This document shows, one piece after another, positions 33,172-45,106 of a stretch of DNA of 64,000 nucleotides; within the stretch, counting starts at the first letter, position 1, and each line of letters begins with the position of its first letter. Origin of the DNA: Plantago major. Lineage: Eukaryota; Streptophyta; Magnoliopsida; Lamiales; Plantaginaceae. The position numbers and the translations under genes were made by a program. The stretch spans positions 92,709,352 through 92,773,351 of the forward strand of contig CM048841.1 in NCBI GenBank assembly GCA_026545765.1. Direction: 5' to 3'. A model generated the notes under the pieces. The model worked only from the letters and a program-made list of their open reading frames with translations. It did not search any database and had not been told where the DNA came from.

Positions 33172-35327
33172 GTAGTTGTAGCAACTAAAATTGCACAAAT
33201 GAGATTTTATAGATTTGTTGAGTGCGGATACAATTCTCTATTACAATCCTCTGATTCTAGTCTTCTAATGCGGTGAACTTGGATCTTCAAAGTCTTCGCT
33301 TAAGTATTTTATGACTTCAATTCAAGGTCGAGGAAACGATAATTCGGGAGCTTCTTGGCTTAATCTTGAATCAAATCGCGAACTTGGAGGTGTTTGAAGC
33401 GAACGATAACGAACTTCTTGAAGGATGGATGAACTCCATGAAGAACGCTTCTAGATCGTCACAGAATATGGCCTTTGATCTTTTGTAGAGGAAGTTTGCC
33501 TCGGGAAACGTTTCTTGAAGGGCTTTTCAGCGTGATCTTGAATCTAACATCGCTTTTTGAATTTGATGAAGAACTTCAAGAACTTTGCTCGGACTTCTTC
33601 ATGGCTTTTGGATTTTGATCTTCGTAGAGGAGTTCGGCCTTGAAATGTTTCTTCAAGGGCTTTTCAAATTGATCTTGGATCAACGCTTTGGCTTGAATTT
33701 GATGAAGAACTTCAAGAACTCTGTTCGCTTCTTCGTAACTTTTGAATTTTGATATTCCTTTGCGGCGGTTGATCTTCCAATATCGTTTCTGTTGAGGGTA
33801 AAGTCCCCCAACCACTTAATGAATTTTTCTTGCTTTCCTTCACTCTAAGTACCTAGACCACCTTCGAGTAAGAACCAACGATTAAGAGCCCGTAAGAATC
33901 GTCATACTGATAAGAGGCGATGCGTAAGGACCTGCACAAGTAGCTTGGAGGGAGGGACCCGGTTTGCCAAGCGTCAAACCGGTTAGAGACTTTACTCAAT
34001 AGAGACTGAAGATCTGCTCTGTATAATGTTCGGGATTTAACTTATGTCTGATGACTTACCTTAACATGGGGAAGTGTGCCATATTTATAGGGAATTCTCA
34101 AAGAGGGTGGACTCCTCTGGATCGTGCCAAGTGTAATTAAGGCCTTGATCGAGCCACCAAGGCTTGTTTAGGCCCAAGGCCCAATAATGACACTTAGCCC
34201 ATACCATTTTGGGCTTTTAGGGGTAGTTCAGTCATTATTGAGAGAGTTTTAGAGGGTGTGACATAGTCTGCCGAGGTTCAAGTTCCGGAGAAGTTGGTGG
34301 ACCAGATTGGCTCCATGGGAAATTCCCCAGGTTTGCCCAACTCTTCCGATTCGGACCTTATGGCTCGGACCTCCCTACTCTCTAGTGCCAGTCTACTTGG
34401 TTGCTTGTGAGATTGTCATGTTGGGTCCGAATGATCATCCGTATCGGACCTAGAGTCGGACCCAGTACTGTTCAAGTACTATGTCCCCTTTCTAGAGAGG
34501 TTCGGACCCTGGTGGGTCGGACCTAGTATGCTTTAGATCCTTTGTTCCTCTCTTATAGGGCATGTCAGACCATGGTGGGTCGGACCGGGTTGGACCCTTG
34601 ACTCGGATCAATGTGTCTCGGATCCATTAGACGACTTAGGACGCCTTAGAATTCGTTCCAAGGGCTATGACGGATTGGACATATTTTCGTATCAACAGTT
34701 TCTCCAAGTGTACGAGGACTTCTTCTTGGTTCAAACGAAGGTTTTGTTTCAGTTGCCGGAAAAACTTCTTGAATGCTTCTTCGAACTTCAAAGCCGAATC
34801 TTGAGAGGATGAGAGGATTTGTGGGCACTTGCTCTTCACTTCTTCTCTTCTTCACTTCTCCTTCTCTTCTTCACTTCTTATCCTTCTTCAAATTTGATGG
34901 AAGACCTCTATTTATAGATGTGGAAGAGGGGTAAGGATGAAAATCCATTTTTTTTGAAAGCTTTTTCCTTTTCTTGAATAATTGCATCACATGTATGATG
35001 TGTCGCGATCCCATTGGTCGAATTATCTCCTTCTTCATGTCTTGATTTAATTGGAAGTATGCATTTTGACATCATCCTTTAACGCATGACGCTTGATTAA
35101 ATTTTTAAACTTTTCGAGTATTCACATCGTTTTTAATGAAAAGTAATCGAATATACTCCATATTTTGTATGTTGCGCAATTTGATAGGCCATAAATGGAG
35201 CGTATTAAAATCGATTAATTTACCATACTATTTTGGAATAGAATTTGGTAAAATTCCAATTAATACAGTAAATCAAATTTAATGATTTTAATAATTTATT
35301 CGACACATTTTGCGTGTCTACAGTAAT
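33172..35327 (-). mobile_element. Gypsy-type solo LTR, minus orientation, about 2146 bp
   Basis: The LTR body is 33177-35322. On the minus strand it starts TGTAGACACGCAAAATG and ends GTTGCTACA, giving a 5-bp TGTAG/CTACA inverted repeat. Flanks are GTAGT (33172-33176) and GTAAT (35323-35327), a target duplication with one mismatch. Minus-strand TATA boxes CTATAAATAG (34917-34908) and CTATAAATATGG (about 34098-34087) are present, and the transcript-end-like AATCAGAGGATTGTAATAG lies near 33240. The layout resembles Tat/Athila-type LTRs. No internal coding domain on either side, so a solo LTR. Old, judging by the imperfect flank. Confidence 0.6.
33400..33780. repeat. Three imperfect tandem units of about 130 bp in the solo LTR
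   Basis: The phrases GGGCTTTTCA, TTGAATTTGATGAAGAACTT and CAAGAACT recur in the same order. Inside the gypsy-type LTR. Confidence 0.7.
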
Positions 35328-35329
35328 AC

Positions 35330-36735
35330 TATAAATCATAAGAAAATTTGAGAAATGAAAATCAACTTACAGACTATCAGACTGTTTGTTACCAACAACA
35401 CGAATTTCCTGAATTACGTGATCAATATGTGATATTAGAATGATCGACCAGTATGAAACCATCAAATCTTGAATGAAATTGGGATTTTTCGAGTTGAATA
35501 TGGGAATGAATTTTCAAGTTGATTTGTCGAAGGAGGCGATGAATCTGAGATGACAGGAGGAACAATTTGCTTCACAGAAAGAAGAAAGAGTCCAAACTGA
35601 TATATCCAATTAAATATTGGAATTGATTTCACTAAATCCATAGGAATTGAATAAATTTCCATTAAGATGGAAACGGAAATCTGACACGATATTATCAATT
35701 ACCAAAGCAAATAAGTAGGCATGCACAAAAGGGAATGTAATCGACATATTTCCTTGCTATGAGTTTAGGTATACAATACTTACAAATTACCAAAAATAGA
35801 AAATGTAAACTTTCGAAATTTGATGGCTAAGATCTCAACTCCCTTTGCTGCCTTATATATAATTATTTTGAATTATTTAATACACCAATAATTCTAAAAA
35901 TTCTCACATTTATTCTTGCTTCAAGCTAGCTTTTTGAATAAAAACCTAGCTTTCATATATATATATATATATGGGCACTCATTTTAAGACTAAAACATAT
36001 AAATAATTAGAATAATCTATAAAAGATTGGTTGAGTGAATAAAAATAAAGTATGAGAGAAGTGGAAGGGTAAGATATATGTTTTTATTTACACCATCTAC
36101 GACAATGGAGAACTTTCTGAACATCTCCCAACAATGTTATCATGTTATCATTTCACTCACTTCAAACCCTCTCAAACTAACAATACCAATCCCAAATATC
36201 TTTTATTTTCTCAGTTCTTATAAATTTTTATTTTCATTTTATTTTCTCATTTTGTTAATTTAAAAAATTACATTACTTCAAAATACAAATTACAACAAAC
36301 TTTGATCATATCCAAAATAGCTGGAGTAAAAGAACAAGGGATATTTTACCAAAATCATACATATATAGCCAAATTCATCAGTGAGATTAGAACACCACTC
36401 CAAGATAAATTTATTAGCAAATGTAACGTGCAGGATGAAAAAATTATTGCATAAACCAGTTCTAGCATTTATGAATTAATGATGGGCCTTGTCCATGCAT
36501 TCATTAAAAAATGGCTTCTCTCCCCCCATAAAAGTGGTGTTGAGAAAGATATAAAAGTGGTGTTGAGAAAGAGTGACAATCAAGGAAAAAAAGAAAAAAA
36601 AAAAAAAGAAATCCAATTCATTTCAAATGCATAAATTCTAGAAAAAGGCCTAACTTTCCATTAGAATAGGAAAATCCATTTTTTTTAAGTTGCTCGCGGT
36701 CAGCGGTCAGACCAGCGCACGGTCAGCATTAAAAC
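35330..36735. other. AT-rich intergenic stretch
   Basis: Short TA run at 35957-35971 and A-run near 36590-36608. No gene or element end that I can support. Confidence 0.6.
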
Positions 36736-37110
36736 CTCCAGTTATAAAAACTCACAGACACAACATTAATTCTCCAGTTATAAAAACCCACAGACACAAC
36801 ATAAATTCCCCCAGTTATAAAAACTCACAGACACAACATAAATTCCCCGGTTATAAAAACCCGCAGACACAACATAAATTCCCCGGTTATAAAAATCCGC
36901 AGACACAACATTAATTCCCCGGTTATAAAAACCCACAGATACAACATAAATTCCCCAGTTATAAAAACTCACATACAACATTAATTTTCCCAGTTGTAAA
37001 AACTCACAGACACAAAATAAATTTTACTAATTCAAAAACCCACAGACACCAGATAAATCTCCCAGATAAGTTCGAACTTAGCGCGCCAGATGCAAAAACC
37101 TACAGTCACA
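36736..37110. repeat. Tandem repeat, unit about 36 bp, nine to ten copies
   Basis: Unit consensus is AGTTATAAAAACTCACAGAC followed by ACAACATAAATTCCCC. The central copies are very regular, and the last two decay. Open frames on both strands through this block are by-products of the 36-bp period (a multiple of three). Confidence 0.95.
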
Positions 37111-37197
37111 ACATTAATTCTTCCATATAAATTACACTAGTCTAATGTGGCCTTTCCTTTGTAAAGGAAAATCAGGCCTTTTACTAGACTATATTAT

Positions 37198-37950
37198 GTA
37201 TCATCCCGATTGATGCTGATCATTGTTCGAGAAGTCTAATTTGGCAGTAAGACATCTTTTATTTATAATGGTTGTTAAATCAAATCTCTCAACTAATGAG
37301 AGAATTGACTCATTGGTTAATTTATAATGGTTGTTAAATCAAATCTCTCAACTAATGAGAGAATTGACTCATTTGTAACTCCCTCCGCTTGTGCATATTT
37401 CGGTCCGGCATTCATGTACGCAGATCGCACGCACCCAAGTCCCACTTAGTTTCAGTACAAATCTGGCCAGGATTTGCACACCTCTTCTATAACCTTACCA
37501 TCACACTTAAACAAGTAGTATGGCTTGATAGGTTATAAACTAAGAAATTTCACGTAAGAATGCGACATTAATCCCACTTTACCTTCCAACTTTGAGCAAC
37601 TATTCCTCACTAACCCAAGGTCCGTTTTAGGCATACCATATATCAAATCGAAGCTCTCACTTAGTAGCTTATGACTATATATTTAGTTTTCTTAATCAAC
37701 AAATAATCAAGAAATAGTCTCCTAGCAAACATACCCCACAAGGCATAGTTTACAACAAGTTTTCTTCAAAAACATCCAACATTAACTACTTTGTATCCTC
37801 CAAATGCTTCGTGTGAGCTAAACACTTTCTTACAATCTTTATGTTGGAATGCTATTCCTCCAAACATCACCAAACATTGGCAAGATTTCCGTCTCTGATG
37901 TGCTTGTGCATTTTCCCAAATGAAAACGACAGCTTATTGCCATGTCTATT
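37198..37950 (-). pseudogene. ZAT-type zinc-finger pseudogene split by an inverted LTR piece
   Basis: 37205-37263 matches 38925-38990 of the intact gene (shared CATCCCGATTGATG and GTCTAATTTGGCAG), and 37795-37950 matches 39020-39240 with an internal gap (shared AAACACTTTCTTACAA, TTGGAATGCTATT and TTGCCATGTC). In the functional gene these two pieces are near neighbours; here about 520 bp of LTR sequence separates them. The copy is short and degenerate, with no usable finger. Host gene duplicate. Confidence 0.75.
37264..37781 (-). mobile_element. Truncated, inverted LTR fragment of the Copia-2 family
   Basis: Reverse complement of the Copia-2 LTR start: at 37781 it begins TGTTGGATG and runs leftwards through TTTTTGAAGAAAACTTGTTG and GTGGGACTTGGGTGCGTGCG. 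A 59-bp segment around CTCTCAACTAATGAGAG is present twice at its left end. No internal region or second LTR nearby. Fossil. Confidence 0.8.
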
Positions 37951-38050
37951 ATTATTACAACACCTTCATCAAATGGTCAATGGATTTGCAGATGCTGCTA
38001 CAAATCTCATCCTGGCAAACAGTCTGGATCTGAGCCTTTGCAAGTAGGAC

Positions 38051-38516
38051 TCCGAAAATGAACACATTCTTGTTTTGGATTTTCCTCATATCTGGATCAA
38101 TTTCAGAAGTGAAATTTCACAATCCATTATTGTTGTCCTTTGAACCGCATTAAAATTTTCAAAATGTGTTTACATTTTACAACAAGATCTTTTTCATATT
38201 GGTTTTTGTATATGCGGATATATGACAAACATTTATTTTTAAATATGTAAAGATTTCATCATTCGCAACAAATGGACACTGATATCGATATACTCCAAAA
38301 TTGGTACAAAGAATAGTTACAGTATCATATTATGTGCCTCTCGGAACATGTAGTGTGCACCAAAATACTAGCGGTCCGTGTTCCCGGCGTTAAAAAACAA
38401 AGGAAAAATATTTACTTCTAAGCTAGATCACATAAAGTGCGTGTGAGAAAGCTTGATAAATCCGAAATAATTAGAACTCCCTCCCTCTATTTCATTGAAG
38501 ATTTAATAGAACGCAG
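38051..38516. other. Spacer downstream of the ZAT-type gene
   Basis: AT-rich, no coding signal; it includes the presumed 3' UTR of the minus-strand zinc-finger gene. Confidence 0.5.
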
Positions 38517-39491
38517 CTAATATATGTTTGTTGTTGGAGTAAGTCCCATCTGCAGCCACCCTCCATCCAAGTTCACATCCTTAAGATTTTTCAACTTTGT
38601 CTCAGGCGCCTCTTCGACTCTGTTCTCCATACTGATTGCATCGTTTCTCACAGTTTGGTGTTGATGATCTGACCATTGTTGTTGTGTAGCAACGGGAAGG
38701 TTGAGATTAAGATCTAGTTGTTGCTCACCCAGATTAGCCAACGTGGGCCTCTTGTAAACCTGATCATACTGGAAATTCGGGAAGAAAGCATTATCAGATG
38801 AACTTGTTAGCCAGTGACACCTTTTATGGCCACCCAAGGCCGGCCCTGATGAGAACACACGATGACATACTGAACATTCGTGCACCTTAGGCCTTTGGTC
38901 GTCCTGTTTACTAGGAAAATCCGTGTCATCCCGATTGATGTTCTCGTTATCACTATTGCTCAGGACGTCTAATTTGGCAGCAAAGCATCCTTTAATCTTC
39001 TTATGACTCGCCCTATGTCCTCCCAATGCTTGGTGTGAATTAAACACTTTCTTACAAGCTTTACATTGGAATGCTATTTCCTTCTCCACTTCTTTACCAC
39101 TGTTCTCTTCCTCGTTGTCATTGTGACTAGTCAAAAAATAAGATGTGTCTGTGTTTGACAACATCACCAAACACTTGGCAAGATCTTCGTCTTCACGATG
39201 CTTCTGCATTTTTCCAAACGAAAACGACAACTTTTTGCCATGTCCATTTCCTTGATCATCATCACCATCACCATTAAAGTCCATGACGCTTTGTGTTGTT
39301 TTTGTACGAAGATTATACGAATGCTTGTTGTTGTGTTGAGGCTTGATGTTGACGATTTCATCGTCACGGTTGTTACTAATATGATCTCCCATGAGATGGG
39401 TTCTCATATGTCCCCCTAGAGATCCACCACAAGTGAAAGTCTTGTTGCATGCCTTATGCCCCATGCTAGTTTGTAGGTCTGAGCGTTCCAT
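38517..39491 (-). CDS. C2H2 zinc-finger transcription factor with EAR motif (ZAT4/ZAT9-like)
   Basis: Single-exon minus-strand gene of 324 codons, as usual for this family. Finger 1 near residues 11-32 (HKACNKTFTCGGSLGGHMRT) is degenerate: the first of its two cysteines is Ala or missing, and QALGGH has become GSLGGH. Finger 2 (residues about 142-162) is canonical, CKACKKVFNSHQALGGHRAS, and finger 3 (about 203-223) is CSVCHRVFSSGPALGGHKRC with a lysine/His tail. An EAR repression motif LDLNLNLP lies near residue 262. Such proteins bind DNA through QALGGH-type fingers and repress transcription through the EAR motif by recruiting TOPLESS-type corepressors, often in stress responses; the role here is inferred. 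No stop or shift inside. A broken partial copy sits 0.6-1.3 kb downstream. Confidence 0.92.
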   Translation of the reverse strand: MERSDLQTSMGHKACNKTFTCGGSLGGHMRTHLMGDHISNNRDDEIVNIKPQHNNKHSYNLRTKTTQSVMDFNGDGDDDQGNGHGKKLSFSFGKMQKHREDEDLAKCLVMLSNTDTSYFLTSHNDNEEENSGKEVEKEIAFQCKACKKVFNSHQALGGHRASHKKIKGCFAAKLDVLSNSDNENINRDDTDFPSKQDDQRPKVHECSVCHRVFSSGPALGGHKRCHWLTSSSDNAFFPNFQYDQVYKRPTLANLGEQQLDLNLNLPVATQQQWSDHQHQTVRNDAISMENRVEEAPETKLKNLKDVNLDGGWLQMGLTPTTNIY

Positions 39492-39558
39492 AGTTATGAA
39501 GGTTTGAGTTGGTACTTGGTACTCATGTTTTGATTAGTGTAAGAGTGAGTGGATGTGG

Positions 39559-39566
39559 TATATATA
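39559..39566 (-). promoter_or_regulatory. Likely TATA box of the ZAT-type gene
   Basis: TATATATA, about 70 bases upstream of the ATG (39491) on the minus strand, spaced for a short 5' UTR of roughly 35-45 bases. Confidence 0.5.
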
Positions 39567-39828
39567 CATGTGACAGTACAAAGTAAGAGTGAGATAAACA
39601 CTCCATGTTTCCAGCTCTAAGTTTGTTGGTTTTGTTGAGAATTGACTGAACTAGTGAAGTCTGCTCATTTGGTACCCAGTATTAAGCGGTTTAGAGTCTA
39701 TTTCTGGCACTAGTTGTTTGTACTAATTTTCTTAATTTCCTATTTTTTAGGTTTTGTACGGTATATGTACTCTTTCAAAGTCAGATGGATTGCAGGGATT
39801 TCTCATCCAAATTCCACCATATTGATAT

Positions 39829-40564
39829 TGTTGGAAGTTTTTGAAGAAAACTTGTTGTAAACTATGCCTTGTGGGGTATGTTTGCTAGGAGATCATTTCT
39901 TGATTATTTGTTAATTAAGAAAACTAAATATACAGTCGTAAGCTACTAAGTGAGAGCTTCGATTTGATATATGGTATGCCCAAAACGGACCTTGGGTTAG
40001 TGAGGAATAGTTGCTCAAAGTTGGAAGGTAAAGTGAGATTGTCCCACATTGCTAGCACATGGAAGTCATTACTAGTTTATAACCTATCAAGCCATATTAC
40101 TTGTTCAAGTGTGATGGTAAGGTTATGGAAGACTCTCTACGCAGGCACGCAGGGGGTGCAAATCTGGCGATTTGTCTTGAAACTAGTGTGGGACTTGGTG
40201 CGTGGACTGCAGACATTACGAATGCCGGACCGAAATAGGCACAAGCGGCTAGCCCGCGTGAAACTCCATTATTCTTGAGCAGTTACAAAATCCTTTCTCT
40301 TCTTCTTCTTACTGTTCTTTCTCCTTCCCTGTATTCGCATAAACCGAGCATCCGTTTCGATTCACGAAATTGCTAGCTTAAGCGGCTAGTAGTTTAAGTC
40401 AATCGTTGTATCCGGGAGGCAAATTAACGCCTCAAGCACCATAGGTGAGAGGGCGTATTTGCTTTAAGGAATCTGTGCAAGCACAGGCCTCGATTCCAAT
40501 TACGAAAGGCGGTTTGATTTATTCTGTCTGCTTTATCTTTGAATTTTTATTAATCCTTCTAACA
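39829..40564 (+). repeat. Copia-2 5' LTR (736 bp)
   Basis: The first 300 or so bases and the last 250 match the 3' LTR closely, but a middle block (about 40140-40260) is of a different type, closer to the inverted LTR fragment at 37264-37781. Confidence 0.93.
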
Positions 40565-40671
40565 ATCTTAAAGCAAATATCGTAATTTTTTCTCTTATCT
40601 GTTGATTTGAGAATTTTTTTTTCCCTCTGTTAATTCAAAGATATTAACTTGCTCTGTTTTCTTCCATAGAA

Positions 40672-41570
40672 ATGGCTACTGAATCTGCTTCTGCTGCTAT
40701 GGTTACTGCCTGCTTCGTTCGATGACTCACTGCATCGGTTCCATGGTTCACACTCGGATGGTCAGACGACCTTCTCGATTCACGCAGCTATGCCGAGAAA
40801 CCCGAAAAGTTCAATGGGTTGCACTTTAAGCGCAATGTAAAATGTTGTTCTACTTGACCACGCTGGGTCTCGTATCTCTCTAATGATGTTCAATGTGACT
40901 TTGGATGGGCCAAGTCAAGAGGAAAATCGTGAGAAGTCGATCGCCTTGATGCGTGGAATCACGCCGATTTCCTTTGAGAATTATGTCGAACGGGCTTTAC
41001 GATGCTCGCATAACGGTATGGACAATGAAAACCGCCAAAGAACCGTGGGAGTCTTTGGATAAGAAATATAAGATCGAGGATGCCGGAGCCAAGAAATTCA
41101 TTGTTGGAAAATTCTTGGATTTTGCAATGGTTGATTCTAACTGTGATAAGTCAGTTCAGAATTGCAAGTGATCATCATGAGATCGATCCGAGGGCATGAA
41201 GTCGCCGTAAGCGTTAAGGTGGTTGTGATTGAAAAATTGCCACCGGCTTGGAAAGATTTCAAGAATTATCTCAAAACAAGTTTAAAGGAGATGAACCTTG
41301 AAGAGTTGATCGCTCGCCTGTAATTGAGGAAGATAATCGTTATCGCCAAGGATTCGGATATGTTCCTAACTCTCCACGCTCGGATGCTAGAGCTAACTGT
41401 TGAGCATGGAAAAGGCAAGAAGAAAGCTTCTTCAAATGGGTTCAAAATGAAACCAAGTGGTGGAATTGAGAAAAGAAGTTTCTCGAAGTGCTTCAATTGT
41501 GGCACGATTGGCCAGTCTGGCCGATTGTCGCAAACCTAAAAAGAAGAATCAAGCTAACATGGTTGAAACT
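40672..41570 (+). pseudogene. Copia-2 gag region
   Basis: Starts near MATESASAAMVTAC. Copia gag words [20 protein letters not shown] and [20 protein letters not shown] are present, then a zinc-knuckle-like KCFNCGTIGQ near 41490. Fossil copy, broken. Confidence 0.85.
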
Positions 41571-42800
41571 GCTAAGGATGTGGTGATTTGAACCTTTGTC
41601 TGTGGTTTCGAGGTGAATCTGGCCGATTCTCACCCTAGAGAATGGTTCATTGACATCGGAGCTACTAGGCATGTTTGCTTCAACAAGGATATGTTTTCTC
41701 GACTTGATGAATCGAGACCGGTGAAAAGTCGTACATGGGGAATTTCGCTACACTGCGATGTTAAGGTCGGGATGTGATTTTGAAGATGACATCGGGCTCG
41801 TCGACTTTGAACAATGTGCTCTATGCTCCCGAGATTAGGAAGAATTTGGTTTCGGTTCTCTTCGATCCAAAGATGGTTTTCGTATTGTTCTGTAGTCTAA
41901 TAAGCTTACTATGACTAAGAATGGTCACTATGTCGCTACGGTTATATAACCGAAGGCATGTTCAAAATCAATGTAATGGTTGTTAACACCAATGCTAATG
42001 GAAAACTATGAATTCTGCAGACTTGCTTGAGTCTTTTAATTTGTGGCATAGTAGACTTGGACATGTTAATTATGATACTTTCGTAAACTAATTAACTTAA
42101 AATGTTTGCCAACGTTTCATATTGATCGTCACACAAATGTGAAACGTGTGTTGAAGCAAAGTTAACACGATCTTCTTTTAAATTAATTAAAAGAGAGACA
42201 CAACCTCTTGATTTAATACATCTTGATGTATGTGATTTGAAATCAACTCCAACACGTGGAGGCAATAAGTTTTTCATAACTTTTATAGATGATAGCACTA
42301 AGTTACATTATGTGTATCTTCTTAAAAGTAAAGATGAAGCTATAGAGAAATTTGTTCTCTATAAGAATGAAGTTGAGAATCAACTTAACAAGAAGATCAA
42401 AGTGATAAGGAGTGATCGTGGGGAATGCTTTCTCCACTTGAACATTGTGTGCCTCTAGTGGTATTAAACATGAGATAACTGCTCCTTACTCACCACAACA
42501 AAATGGCATTGCGGAAAGAAAGAACCGTACTTTGAAGGAAATGATGAATGCCATGTTAATCACTTCTGGAATGAATCAAGGAATGTGGGGTGAAGCTGTT
42601 TTGGCAGCTAACTACATCTTGAACAAAATTCCGAAAAAGAAGGTTGATAAGAGCCCCTATGAGTTGTGGCATGGACGAGCTCCTTCGTATAAACACTTGC
42701 GAGTGTGGGGGTGTCTGGCTAAGGTGATGGTGCCTTTACCTAAGAAGGTTAAGGTAGGACCTAAAACTGTTGACTGCATATTTGTTGGATATGCATAATA
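41571..42800 (+). pseudogene. Copia-2 protease and integrase region
   Basis: Protease-type WFIDIGATRHVCFNKDMFS near 41640, the LWHSRLGHVNYDT motif near 42040, and the integrase core with FFITFIDDSTKLHYVYLLKS, KIKVIRSDRGE and PQQNGIAERKNRTLKEMMNA. Fossil copy, broken. Confidence 0.88.
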
Positions 42801-43969
42801 AGAGTGCTTATCGATTCTTGGTGGTGAAATCTGAAATTTCTGACATACACAGGAATACGATAATGGAATCACGAAATGCTTCATTCTTTGAAGATGTGTT
42901 TCCATGTAGAAAGGTAGAAGATGTTGCAAGCAACTCTTCTAAACGGATACATGATGACACACAAAAGGACAATGCAGAAAGTGATAAAGAAGAGGTTGAA
43001 CCAAGACGTAGCAAACGAGCAAGAACAGAAAAATCCTTTGGTCCTGAGTTCTTGACTTACATGCTAGAGAGTGAACCTCAAAGTTACCAAGAGGCTGTGA
43101 CCTCTACGGAAGGACCCTTGTGGAAAGATGCAATCAATAGTGAAATTGAGTCGATTTTGCAAAATCATACTTGGGAGCTAGTGGATCTTCCTCCGGGGAG
43201 CAAACCACTTGGTTACAAGTGGATTTTCAAGAGAAAGTTGAAGGCCGATGGAACTATTGATAAGTATAAAGCTCGACTGGTGATTAAAGGGTATCGCCAA
43301 AAACATGGTCAGGACTATTTTGACACATATTCTCCTGTGTCAAGGATAACATCTATCCGGATGATAATTGCATTTGCTTCTTTACGCAATCTTGAAGTGC
43401 ATCAGATGGATGTGAAGACTGCTTTTCTAAATGGTGATTTAGAAGAAGAAATTTACATGGAACAACCTGAAGGTTTTTCTGCACCTGGTCAGGAAAAGAA
43501 AGTTTGTAAATTGGTTAAGTCTTTGTATGGCTTAAAACAAGCACCAAAGCAATGGCATGAGAAGTTCGATAATACCATGATGGAGAATGGATTTATCATT
43601 AATGAAAGTGACAAATGTGTGTACGTAAAGGAAACAGAAAATGGCTATGTCATTTTATGTCTTTATGTAGACGACATGCTTATCATTGGGAGTAATGATA
43701 AAATGGTCAAATCTACGAAGGATATGTTGAAATCCAGATTTGATATGAAAGACTTGGGTCTAGCTGATGTAATACTTGGGATTAAAATTGTTAGAACACC
43801 GAATGGGTTGATGTTGAATCAGTCTCACTATGTGGACAAGATTCTTGAGAAATTCAACAAAGATGGTGTTGAAATGCCTAGAACTCCATCGGACCCAAAA
43901 TGTTCATCTGCGAAGAACAATGGTTTGGGAGTGTCTCAAGTTGAGTACTCTAGGATAATTGAAGCCTAA
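42801..43969 (+). pseudogene. Copia-2 reverse transcriptase region
   Basis: RVT_2 domain: GYKWIFKRKLKADGTIDKYK, HQMDVKTAFLNGDLEEEIYM, SLYGLKQAPKQWHEKFDN, catalytic LYVDDMLIIGSND and DLGLADVILGIKI. The longest uninterrupted piece of the element. Fossil copy. Confidence 0.93.
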
Positions 43970-44404
43970 TGTACTTGATGAATCGCATAAGGCCCATAGC
44001 TTTTGCGAAGCAAACCGAAGTCGTTACGAAGAATCCAGGAGTAAATCATTAGAATGCGATAATGAGAGTATTAAAGTATTTGAGATATACTCGTGATTTT
44101 GGACTACAGTATGCTAGATATCCTCCTGTGCTTGAAGGATATGCGGATGCCAACTGGATCTCTGATTTTAAGAATGCTAAGTCCACGAGTGGATATGTCT
44201 TCATCTTCGGAGGAGCGAATATCATGGAAGTCTTCTAAACAGACTGTCATAGCGAGATCCACGATGGAAGCTGAGTTTATTGCGTTGGACTCATGTGGAG
44301 AGGAAGCCGAATGGCTACGCATTTTCATAGAAAGTCTTCCAAGTTGGCCCAAACACATGACTTTATGTATACATTGTGATAGCCAATCGCAATTGGTAGG
44401 GCAC

Positions 44405-44435
<31 letters not shown>

Positions 44436-44610
44436 CGTCGTAGACACAAGTCCATTAGACAACTTCTCACAACTGGTGTTATCTCTATAGACTACGTGAA
44501 GTCTAAAGATAATTTAGCGGATCCGTTAACCAAAGGGTTAAATCGTGAGATGATAGTAAAGTCTTCTGCTGGAATGGGATTGAAGACTTTAACTAATGAT
44601 TGATGCGAAG
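43970..44610 (+). pseudogene. Copia-2 RNase H region
   Basis: Copia RNase H words: [10 protein letters not shown] near 44140, [31 protein letters not shown], and the tail DYVKSKDNLADPLTKGL. Fossil copy, broken. Confidence 0.88.
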
Positions 44611-45106
44611 GAAAACCCAACCTAGTTATTTGGAGATCCCAAGATCTAGTTCAAAGGGACAACTTGATCAGATCAACGAGGAGTTCATTGTGGGGTTTGC
44701 TATACAATGACGGAACGTAAAGAGGTTAACCATGTGGGTTTTAATGATTCATATTAGTAATATAGTTACACGTGATACAGAATCACCTATGTAAGAGTGA
44801 AGTGTGGGCCGCTTCAACAAGAATTGGATCCCAAATTCTTGCATACTCTTGCAGAACCAGGAAAGGTGTTTCATGGCCGAAATGAACACAACCATGAGAA
44901 CGGAACGATGCTAGAAAGAACCTGTGTGGAATGCACTATCGTTTACACAAACGGCAGAGCAGTTCAAGGACAACGCGTCTACTGTTAGCCAGTAAGGAAG
45001 GTGTATTCATACAAGGGGGGGTTCAAAGGTGGTAACACCTACCTATCCTATGCAGGTATTCGATCGTAGGATTATGCGACATGAAGTTTTCTTCATGTGA
45101 GGGGAT

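Noticed and set aside
36690-36981. Open frames with repeated YKNPQTQHKF or GFYNRGIYVVS peptides
   Set aside because: Produced by the 36-bp tandem repeat on both strands; no start context or family support.
37381-37420. CTCCCTCCGCTTGTG as a Stowaway MITE end
   Set aside because: Only a partial match with no partner end; the stretch is explained as inverted LTR sequence.
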